In this document: positions 35,915 to 43,137 of the stretch, piece by piece
How positions within the stretch are numbered: the stretch's first letter is position 1
Layout: each line of letters begins with the position of its first letter
From: Succinivibrio dextrinosolvens DSM 3072
GTDB lineage: Bacteria > Pseudomonadota > Gammaproteobacteria > Enterobacterales > Succinivibrionaceae
DNA: 64,000 nucleotides
Direction of reading: 5' to 3'
Assembly: GCF_900167015.1 (NCBI RefSeq)
Contig: NZ_FUXX01000004.1
Span: forward strand, 49,759 to 113,758
The notes under the pieces: generated by a model
Database searches by the model: none
What the model was told of the DNA's origin: nothing
The model's input: only the letters and a program-made list of their open reading frames with translations
Made by a program: the position numbers and the translations under genes

Positions 35915-36207
35915 AAATTTTCTCGTCGATAACCTCTACCCTTTATTGCGGGGGAAATAATAACAGGTAGAGTGGATCGTATTTGTCCTGAATTCCGTTC
36001 GTATAGTTACTACAGATATCCCGTAGTAAAATCTGATGTTGTAAAAAATCCCGCTGTTTTGATTTGATTATCTTCTTTTCAATGAAATTATAGCATCTTT
36101 CTATAATCTGCTATGTGGATGAACAGTGTGTTTTACAAAAGTACATTGTCCTACTGCTCATTTTTGACAAAAACTGTTTTCGTGAGGAGGGTCGTTGCAG
36201 TTTACAC

Positions 36208-37341
36208 CTAATCCAAAAACATTTCCAGAATATCATTGAGCATCCATTTGCCCTTTGAGGTTAGACGATATGATTCGCTGTTCATTTCAAGTAAGCCCAG
36301 GGATTGAGCCTCTTCCAGTTTTTCTCTTACAGTTTCAAATGAAAGACCTGTAGTTTGTTCAAACTCATCATATCCGATATCGTCAAAAATACGCAGTCTG
36401 TTCAGCATAAACTCAAAAGGTAAATCCTCAGAGTTAACTTTCCGAAGCTCTAAAGAGCCTGTTTCTATCTGAGAGATGTATTCTGATGGAACTTCATGAT
36501 TAGCTTTTCTGAAGGTATTATCTTCAAGCTTAAGTTTGGAATGAGCGCCTGCTCCAATTCCAATATAGTCCCCAAAGTACCAGTAATTCTGATTGTGAAT
36601 GCATCTTCTATCTTTGGTAAAACCTGAAACCTCGTACCGCCTGAATCCTTTCTCAGATAAAAGATTAAAGCCCTGCTCCTCAATATCTGATAAGGCATCT
36701 TCAGAAGGTAAAACCGGAGGATTAAGACCAAATGCAGTATCTTCTTCAATTGTCAGCTCATACCAGGACATATGATTACACCCCAGCTCCGCTGCTCTGT
36801 TAATATCCTCTATCGCCATAGCGACATTCTGCTTTGGCAGTCCGTGCATTATGTCAATATTGAAATTATCAAACCCTGCCTTAATAACGTTCTCACAGCA
36901 CATGACAGCATCTTTTGAACTGTGAATTCGTCCCAGAGCTTTAAGAGAAGTGTCGTTAAAACTCTGAACTCCAATACTGATTCGGTTAACACCAATGCTT
37001 CTGTAGTCTTTTAAATTATCAAGTTTTACAGTTCCAGGATTTGCTTCCATGGAAATTTCTGTATTTTCAGTAAGATAAGGAGAGATTCTATCTATAACCC
37101 TTCCCATATCCTTTGGAGAAAATAATGACGGAGTACCTCCGCCAAAATAAACGGATATAAGCGATCTGCCCTCAAGATATTTCTCATATAAGGAGAATTC
37201 AGAAAGCAGAGCGTTTACATAACTGTTTTCCTCAGATGCTGACCTGTTCTTTACAGGATATGAGTTAAAGTCACAGTAAGGACATTTTCTCACGCACCAG
37301 GGATAATGTACGTATAATCCTACTGGCAGAGATAATGTCAT
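36208..37341 (-). CDS. hemW: Heme chaperone HemW (radical SAM)
   Basis: HemW is related to coproporphyrinogen dehydrogenase HemN but works as a heme-binding chaperone. The radical SAM cluster motif CVRKCPYCDF (C-x3-C-x2-C) is near residue 15, followed by VYFGGGTPS and SMEANPGTV. The 377-residue length is typical of HemW and shorter than HemN. The start overlaps the rdgB stop by four bases, the same rdgB-hemW pairing as in E. coli. Confidence 0.95.
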   Translation of the reverse strand: MTLSLPVGLYVHYPWCVRKCPYCDFNSYPVKNRSASEENSYVNALLSEFSLYEKYLEGRSLISVYFGGGTPSLFSPKDMGRVIDRISPYLTENTEISMEANPGTVKLDNLKDYRSIGVNRISIGVQSFNDTSLKALGRIHSSKDAVMCCENVIKAGFDNFNIDIMHGLPKQNVAMAIEDINRAAELGCNHMSWYELTIEEDTAFGLNPPVLPSEDALSDIEEQGFNLLSEKGFRRYEVSGFTKDRRCIHNQNYWYFGDYIGIGAGAHSKLKLEDNTFRKANHEVPSEYISQIETGSLELRKVNSEDLPFEFMLNRLRIFDDIGYDEFEQTTGLSFETVREKLEEAQSLGLLEMNSESYRLTSKGKWMLNDILEMFLD

Positions 37342-37934
37342 GAAAGATTGTGCTCTAGTTTGTAGGTTAAAGCAGCCAGAGCTCTTCCTCTGTGAGAAAT
37401 CAGATTCTTAATCTGAGGAGGAAGCTGAGCTGCAGTGCACTGACGACCGGTTACTATGAATAAAGGATCATAGCCAAAACCGCCTGAGCCTATTTCCTTA
37501 TTGCCAATTGATCCTTCCCAGGAAGATAAAACTGTCAGAGGGACAGGATCATCCTTATGTCTTACAAGGCACAAGGCACAGTAATATCTTGCAGTTCTTT
37601 TATCGGAAGGAACATCCTTCATTAAATCTAGAAGTTTTAAATTATTGCTCTTATCATCGCCACCGGAAAAACGGGCAGAGTAAATTCCAGGAGCACCGTT
37701 TAAAGCATCCACAGATAAACCTGAGTCGTCAGCCAAAGCCCACATTCCGGTTTTCTCTGCAGCGTATCTTGCCTTTAAAATAGCATTCTCAATAAAGCTT
37801 TTTCCTGTTTCCTCTGGGGATTTAACACCAAGTTCAGACTGAAGAACAATTTTGAATCCTAATGGCTCTAGGATTGCTCTGAACTCTCTAGCCTTTCCTT
37901 CATTTGCGGATGCTAAAACAATTGTTTTTTCCAT
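37338..37934 (-). CDS. rdgB: dITP/XTP pyrophosphatase (RdgB/HAM1)
   Basis: RdgB hydrolyses non-canonical purine triphosphates such as dITP and XTP. The signatures are IVLASANEGKAREFRAIL, WALADDSGLSVDALNGAPGIYSARF and GSGGFGYDPLFIV with SHRGRALAAL. Its 198 residues match E. coli RdgB (197). It is coupled to hemW by a four-base overlap and lies two bases after the Lpd-like gene. Confidence 0.97.
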   Translation of the reverse strand: MEKTIVLASANEGKAREFRAILEPLGFKIVLQSELGVKSPEETGKSFIENAILKARYAAEKTGMWALADDSGLSVDALNGAPGIYSARFSGGDDKSNNLKLLDLMKDVPSDKRTARYYCALCLVRHKDDPVPLTVLSSWEGSIGNKEIGSGGFGYDPLFIVTGRQCTAAQLPPQIKNLISHRGRALAALTYKLEHNLS

Positions 37935-37936
37935 TT

Positions 37937-39367
37937 TTAATGAACTCTAAATTTATTACTTTTCTTTAATTTATCAACTGCATTCTGTGCTGCAATTCCA
38001 ATTGCAGACTCAGCGGACAGATTCGTAAAATTATATTCTGAAAGCTTTTCAACGGTGTAGTTATTTTCCATAGCCAATGCCAGGAAGTTTGCTATTTTAT
38101 CACCTTTGTAAGCACACAGCTCAGCTCCGAGGATCTTATGAGATGTAACAGAAGTATAAATACTCAGAATACCGCCATCTTCTCTTAATCCTCTGTAATG
38201 CCCCTGAGCAAGTCTTACTTCGGTTGTAATAAAAGTATCTCCTGTCATCTTTGCATACTTTCTCATATCTTCAAGAGAATTACCGACAATCGCAAGTACA
38301 GGATCTGTATAAACAAGATTGATTTTAACCTGAGTAGGCTTATCGGAAAGAACAGGATAGTTGGCAGCATTTAAACCGGCATAGCGTCCGTCAGCGAAAG
38401 CAACAGATGAAAGGAAGGTATCACGACAGACATCGCCAGCAGCAAAGATATTAGGAACTGAAGTCTGCATATTCTTTTCGTTGATTTTTATAAGTCCGTG
38501 AGGCATCAGCTTAATACCGATTTTCTGAAGATTCATTCCACCGACATTTGGAATACGTGCTGTTGCTGCAACAATGCTTTCCATATGCAGGTAGTTTTCA
38601 TAGCCTTTGCCGTCAACATAATAAATTGTATAGCCGTTATCTCCATCATCATCCATGGAGGTTACATAGGTATCAACATAAAGTTTGAATCTGGAAGAAA
38701 GAAGCTGATGAGCAACCAGCAGAACTGATTCGTCAGTAAGCTGCCAGAGTTTTTTCTGACCGAATACAACTGTGTCAACACCAAGATATGATAAAGACTG
38801 ACCTAACTGAAGACCAACCTTGGTACTACCAAATACGGCAACGGATTTTGGAAGAGTCTCAAGCTCAAAAAATTCATTTGAGGTCAGAATATTCTTTAAC
38901 CTTGACTGTTCAAATGTTACTAGAGGAGAAGAGCCTGTTGCGATTACGGCTGTTTCAAAATGGATTTCAATGGACTCATCAACACTTACATTGTGATTAT
39001 CTATAAATTTAACTTTTCCCCTGATTCTTCTGTTTTCAGGAATTTTATACATAAAAGAGAGAACATCTGACGTTGCACGGGATCTGACGGCTCTTAAAGA
39101 AGATAGGACATTGGAGGTATCGGGCTGAACAGGAACGGGAAAACTTATACCGCATTGTTCAAGATTTTTTAAAGATTTTAGGGATTGAGCCGCTGACATT
39201 AAAAGACTAGTAGGAAGTTCACCTGAACGCTGCGCCGTCGTTCCGACTGGTCCAGAATCAACAATGATACAGTCGGCACCGTTTTCTACTGCACTTTTAT
39301 AAGCTTCAATTCCGGCAGAACCTGCACCTACAATCAAAGTATGACACTCAATTTTTCGAGTTTCCAT
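37937..39367 (-). CDS. Dihydrolipoamide dehydrogenase-like flavoprotein lacking redox cysteines
   Basis: The 476-residue protein has the pyridine-nucleotide disulfide oxidoreductase fold: FAD motif LIVGAGSAGIEA (11-22), NAD-binding VFGSTKVGLQLGQSL, and PNIFAAGDV near the FAD tail. In active relatives the segment reads GTTCARVGCMPSK; here it is GTTAQRSGELPTS, so the two cysteines are Ala45 and Glu50. The C-terminal catalytic HPxxxE motif is replaced by NFTNLSAE (about 446-453). It therefore cannot do the dithiol chemistry and may be a transhydrogenase-like oxidase, a structural protein or a decaying gene. Intact length and coupling to rdgB argue for use. Confidence 0.85.
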   Translation of the reverse strand: METRKIECHTLIVGAGSAGIEAYKSAVENGADCIIVDSGPVGTTAQRSGELPTSLLMSAAQSLKSLKNLEQCGISFPVPVQPDTSNVLSSLRAVRSRATSDVLSFMYKIPENRRIRGKVKFIDNHNVSVDESIEIHFETAVIATGSSPLVTFEQSRLKNILTSNEFFELETLPKSVAVFGSTKVGLQLGQSLSYLGVDTVVFGQKKLWQLTDESVLLVAHQLLSSRFKLYVDTYVTSMDDDGDNGYTIYYVDGKGYENYLHMESIVAATARIPNVGGMNLQKIGIKLMPHGLIKINEKNMQTSVPNIFAAGDVCRDTFLSSVAFADGRYAGLNAANYPVLSDKPTQVKINLVYTDPVLAIVGNSLEDMRKYAKMTGDTFITTEVRLAQGHYRGLREDGGILSIYTSVTSHKILGAELCAYKGDKIANFLALAMENNYTVEKLSEYNFTNLSAESAIGIAAQNAVDKLKKSNKFRVH

Positions 39368-39694
39368 GACAAATCCTTAGCAAGACTCTCCATTTGAAAT
39401 AGATTCTAACAATATAGAAGTCATATTTCCATTAAGTTTTACTGTTCCAAAAATTAAATACTTAATCATCCAAAGTATATTCTGCTGACAGAATCATTCT
39501 GTATTTTTTCACATTGGTCTTGTTGAAGACTTTTAGTTTTAAAACATTTTCGAATTTTTAAGATAACGCAAAAAAATAAAACAAACTCTATGAAAATGAG
39601 TTTAAAAAATTGTAACTTCATCTTTTTAACTTATATTCAGTATATGTAGGAGTACTTTGAGTATTAGAAAACGTTATCCTAGGGATCAGTAATA
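39368..39694. promoter_or_regulatory. Divergent promoter region with overlapping hairpins
   Basis: No gene is seen in these 327 bases. ATTCTG (39479-39484), CAGAAT (39489-39494) and ATTCTG (39496-39501) allow two exclusive hairpins; the second is followed by TATTTTTT and looks like a plus-strand terminator. A promoter-like pair TTGTAA (39610-39615) and TATATT (39632-39637), 16 bases apart, precedes the receptor gene. Confidence 0.45.
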
Positions 39695-40675
39695 ATGAAA
39701 ATTAGTTCTGCATTGTTTGTTGGTATTTTTTCTACTTTTCTTTCCTTCTCTTCTGTAGCAGGAGAATGGAAGCCTACACAGGATGTCACCATTATTGTTC
39801 CTTACAAGGCAGGAGGCGGCACTGATATGAGCGCACAGGCAATCAAGACTGTGGCAGAGAAATACATCAAACAGAAAATAATCATCGAGAACATTGTTGG
39901 TGAAGATGGCATCTCGGGAGTAAAGAAGATTGTAAAAGCCAATCCTGACGGACATACTATCGGATATGTAAACCTTCCAACATTTGCTGCTATGAGTTAT
40001 CTTCCAGGAGCTTTCTTTAAGGTTTCGGATGTTGTACCAATCTGTGCCCAGAACACAGAAACTGCAATTATTGTGGTTAATGCAGACAGTAAATACATGA
40101 TGATTGATGATCTTGTTGAAGATGCAAAAAAACATCCGAGAAAAATTAAAGCTTCAACAAATGGATATAAAGCTTCATACCACACAGGAGCACAGCTTTT
40201 TGCTCATTCAGCAGGCTTTGAATATACTGCAGTTCACTGCGATGGAACAATCAATCAGCTTGCAAAACTATTAACAAAAGATGTTGATTTTATCTGCGTA
40301 ACCTTTGCCGAGGTTGCAGACCTGGTTTTATCAAACTCACCAAAATTGAGAGTACTGGCAGTCTTTGGCAATAATAGAATCTCAGCTCTTCCTGATGTTC
40401 CTACTCTTGAGGAAGCCGGTTATTACAATAAATGGTATGGAACCATTAGAGGCATTGTTGCCCCTCATGGCGTATCAGAAGAAGTAGTTAAGTACTATAC
40501 AAATATATTCAAGAAAATAATGACGGATCCGATTGTTGTAAGAGAACATTTTAAGAAACATATGACACTTGATTATCAGGATAATCTGAACTTTGAAGCT
40601 GCTATAACCCAGCTGGATTATTTCTGCAGAAATATTGAAGGTACAATATACAGGGAACAGGAAAAAGACGAGTAA
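39695..40675 (+). CDS. Tripartite tricarboxylate (TctC/Bug family) receptor, orphan
   Basis: This periplasmic binding protein has a signal peptide (MKISSALFVGIFSTFLSFSSVAG) and the Bug start WKPTQDVTIIVPYKAGGGTDMSAQAI. IENIVGEDGISGVKKIVKANPDG and LPDVPTLEEAGY are further family marks. The 326-residue length is typical. No tctA or tctB membrane genes are nearby, so it either serves a distant transporter or senses a ligand. The ligand cannot be read from sequence; carboxylates are usual. The gene is flanked by its own promoter-like site and a strong terminator. Confidence 0.9.
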   Translation: MKISSALFVGIFSTFLSFSSVAGEWKPTQDVTIIVPYKAGGGTDMSAQAIKTVAEKYIKQKIIIENIVGEDGISGVKKIVKANPDGHTIGYVNLPTFAAMSYLPGAFFKVSDVVPICAQNTETAIIVVNADSKYMMIDDLVEDAKKHPRKIKASTNGYKASYHTGAQLFAHSAGFEYTAVHCDGTINQLAKLLTKDVDFICVTFAEVADLVLSNSPKLRVLAVFGNNRISALPDVPTLEEAGYYNKWYGTIRGIVAPHGVSEEVVKYYTNIFKKIMTDPIVVREHFKKHMTLDYQDNLNFEAAITQLDYFCRNIEGTIYREQEKDE

Positions 40676-40707
40676 AGATTGATCTTTATCATAAAAATTA
40701 TCATGAT

Positions 40708-40738
40708 AACACCTCCTACTGCCGGAGGTGTTTTCTTT
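40708..40738 (+). terminator. Rho-independent terminator after the TctC-type gene
   Basis: AACACCTCC (40708-40716) and GGAGGTGTT (40724-40732) form a 9-bp stem followed by TTCTTTT. Confidence 0.92.
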
Positions 40739-40867
40739 TCTCGTCTTTATTAGCCAACATAAATTGGATAAGAAATAGATACCATACAATCAGTCAAAAG
40801 ATAATACACAATCGCATGATTAATCAGTGTTATTGACAAAATTATGATAAAATAACTCGGTTTGTCG

Positions 40868-40886
40868 ATTCTCTTTGAAAGAGAAT
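40868..40886 (+). promoter_or_regulatory. Hairpin before the purine permease start
   Basis: ATTCTCTT (40868-40875) and AAGAGAAT (40879-40886) form an 8-bp stem with a three-base loop, 24 bases before the ATG. It is too small to be a purine riboswitch; a role in transcription start or mRNA stability is possible. Confidence 0.35.
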
Positions 40887-40910
40887 ATTGCATAAAAAAC
40901 TGAGGACATT

Positions 40911-42242
40911 ATGCTTTCGTCTACATCACACTTTTTGAACCGTCTATTCAAAATTGAACAGAAAGGTTCATCTGTTTCAACAGAACTTCTTGCAGGTCTA
41001 ACCACTTTCGTAGCAATGGCCTACATCATATTCGTTAACCCATCTATTCTTGAGGCTTCAGGTATTCCACGTGAAGCAGCCGTTGCAGCAACACTTTGGT
41101 CAGCAGCTCTATGTTCAATTGCTATGGGCTTATTCTCCAATCTGCCAATCGGTGTTGCTCCTGGAATGGGTATCAATGCCTTTTTCGCATTCTACGTATG
41201 CGGAACCATGGGATTGTCATGGCAGACTGCATTAGGTGCAGTTTTTGTATCAGGCGTAGTTTTCCTGATTCTGACCATCACCAAGCTTCGTATTCTTATC
41301 ATCAAGGCTGTTCCAGACAGCATCAAGGCAGCTGTGGTTGTTGGTATCGGTATGTTCCTGGCAATCATCGGCTTTAGCAGTGCTGGTATCGTAGTCAAGT
41401 CAGATGCAACCATGGTTACCCTGGGTCACATTGGTGACGGCAAGGTATTCCTGTCAATTATCGGTATGATTCTGATTTCAATTCTGCTTGCTTACAGAGT
41501 AAAGGGCGCTTTAATCTACGGTATTCTTGCTATTACTGTTCTTGGAATGATTTTCGGTCTTACCCCTGCTCCAAAGTCAGTAGGAGATGTATTCAGTTTT
41601 GATATTCCAAGTTTTGCAGATACCTTCATGCAGATGGATGTAATGGGTGCTATTAACTACGGTCTGGTTACTGTTATCTTTACCTTCACAGTAGTTGAGC
41701 TGTTCGATAACCTATGTACTCTGATCGGTGTAACCAAAGACGCAGGTCTAATGGACAAGGAAGGCAATGTTGAAGGTATGGAGAAGGCTCTTTTAACAGA
41801 CTCTGTTGGCACTATGGCTTCAGCTGTACTGGGAACCTGTACTGTTACTTCATATGTTGAGTCAACAACTGGTATCAAGGAAGGTGGTAGAACCGGTCTG
41901 ACTGCAGTTGTAGTTGGTTTATTCTTCTTCCTGGCTTTCGTATTTGCTCCTCTTGCTGGTCTAATTCCTGCATTTGCAACTGCTCCTGCAATTATTATTG
42001 TTGGCAGTATGATGATGAGAAATGTTAAGGATATTAATTTCTCAGATATTACTGAGTCAATTCCAGCATTCCTAACTATCGCAATGATGCCATTAAGCTA
42101 TTCTATCGGTAACGGTTTTGGTTTTGGTTTCATCAGCTACTGTCTGATTAAAACATTTACAGGTCATGTAAAAGAAATCTCACCTGTAATGTGGCTGATT
42201 TCAATCATGTTCGTTGTAAGTTTCTACATGCACGGAGTTTAA
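40911..42242 (+). CDS. NCS2-family (AzgA-like) purine permease
   Basis: This proton-coupled nucleobase transporter probably imports adenine, guanine or hypoxanthine. It is a 443-residue polytopic protein with the AzgA/PurP start STELLAGLTTFVAMAYIIFVNP, GVAPGMGINAFFAF, and the carrier motif region VELFDNLCTLIGVTKDAGLMD. E. coli homologues are AdeP (YicO), AdeQ and GhxP/GhxQ; the exact base preference is not determined. GAGG precedes the ATG. The gene is monocistronic between two terminators. Confidence 0.94.
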   Translation: MLSSTSHFLNRLFKIEQKGSSVSTELLAGLTTFVAMAYIIFVNPSILEASGIPREAAVAATLWSAALCSIAMGLFSNLPIGVAPGMGINAFFAFYVCGTMGLSWQTALGAVFVSGVVFLILTITKLRILIIKAVPDSIKAAVVVGIGMFLAIIGFSSAGIVVKSDATMVTLGHIGDGKVFLSIIGMILISILLAYRVKGALIYGILAITVLGMIFGLTPAPKSVGDVFSFDIPSFADTFMQMDVMGAINYGLVTVIFTFTVVELFDNLCTLIGVTKDAGLMDKEGNVEGMEKALLTDSVGTMASAVLGTCTVTSYVESTTGIKEGGRTGLTAVVVGLFFFLAFVFAPLAGLIPAFATAPAIIIVGSMMMRNVKDINFSDITESIPAFLTIAMMPLSYSIGNGFGFGFISYCLIKTFTGHVKEISPVMWLISIMFVVSFYMHGV

Positions 42243-42281
42243 GCTACAGATAGCTTAATCCTCTCAAAAGAAACAACAGAA

Positions 42282-42316
42282 AAATCATCGTGTCCAAGAC
42301 ACGGTGATTTTTTTTA
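42282..42316 (+). terminator. Rho-independent terminator after the purine permease
   Basis: AAATCATCGTGTC (42282-42294) and GACACGGTGATTT (42298-42310) form a 13-bp stem with one wobble and loop CAA, followed by six T. Confidence 0.95.
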
Positions 42317-42458
42317 CATCCCTACCCTGCGCCCCAAAAGAAAATCTCAGATTAACTAACTCGCTAATATTCGATTATTCATTTACAATTGTTAAGAAAT
42401 AATCACGGATATACTCTTTTATAAAACTTTTTTGTCTATAAGACATCTACGAATTAAT

Positions 42459-43073
42459 ATGAAATTTAGCAAACTTACAAAATACAAAGGTCTTATTTTT
42501 GACCTTGACGGAACACTTATTGACTCAATGCCATTCCACGCCCGCGCATGGAAGCAGGTTGCTAATGAACACGGTTTTGATATAGATATGGCTGATATCT
42601 ATAGACTTGGAGGCTCCTCGAGCTATGATATTGCCAGATTCTATAAAAATCAGGGATTCCCTGTTGGAGATATAAAAACATACGTTGATAGAAAGATCGA
42701 AATCTATCTTGAAAATGTACCTAACATTATCGTTTTTGAAGAGATCTTTAATTTCCTAAAAGAAAGCAGAAAGAACAACGTTAAAATAGCAATTGGAACA
42801 GGCTCAAGAACAGCTAATGTAGAAGGTCTTCTTCAAGCAAAGAATATGACAGATTTCATCGATGTTGTTGTCACCTCTGATAATGTTACCCGTCATAAAC
42901 CAAATCCAGATACTTTCCTTTTGGCTGCAGAGAGAATGAAGCTCTCACCAAAAGAATGCTGTGTTTTTGAAGATGGTGGTCTAGGACTTAAGGCGGCTGT
43001 TGCTGGCGGTTTTGACTGCGTTGAAGTCAAAGACGGAAGAATGATGAATCTGTACGAAATCGACCGAAACTGA
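42459..43073 (+). CDS. HAD-family phosphatase, YqaB/beta-phosphoglucomutase-like
   Basis: The protein dephosphorylates or isomerises a sugar phosphate. The HAD motifs are FDLDGTLIDSMPFHARAWKQV (nucleophile Asp), GTGSRTANVEGLL, HKPNPDTFLLAAERM and VFEDGGLGLKAAVAGG. The pattern is close to E. coli YqaB (fructose-1-phosphatase). ATG 42459 (204 residues) is chosen over TTG 42432 because the shorter form matches the family start. It ends at a terminator facing the phosphorylase gene. A role in hexose-phosphate metabolism near glgP is plausible. Confidence 0.88.
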   Translation: MKFSKLTKYKGLIFDLDGTLIDSMPFHARAWKQVANEHGFDIDMADIYRLGGSSSYDIARFYKNQGFPVGDIKTYVDRKIEIYLENVPNIIVFEEIFNFLKESRKNNVKIAIGTGSRTANVEGLLQAKNMTDFIDVVVTSDNVTRHKPNPDTFLLAAERMKLSPKECCVFEDGGLGLKAAVAGGFDCVEVKDGRMMNLYEIDRN

Positions 43074-43084
43074 TTCCGGAAATT

Positions 43085-43117
43085 AAAAAGCCCCTTACTA
43101 CAAACTAGAAGGGGCTT
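43085..43117 (-). terminator. Terminator shared by the HAD phosphatase and glycogen phosphorylase genes
   Basis: AAGCCCCTT (43088-43096) and AAGGGGCTT (43109-43117) pair. On the minus strand the stem is followed by TTTTTAATT, so it best serves the phosphorylase gene; it lies between the two convergent stops. Confidence 0.88.
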
Positions 43118-43137
43118 AGCATCAAATCAAATATCGA

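Noticed and set aside
35915..36207. tRNA- or small-RNA-like element with CTCTACC/GGTAGAG upstream of rnr.
   Set aside because: No cloverleaf, TTCGA-type arm or CCA end; more likely part of the rnr promoter or leader.
40789..40910. Purine riboswitch before the NCS2 permease.
   Set aside because: Only one small 8-bp hairpin is present; no three-way junction with conserved loops could be drawn.
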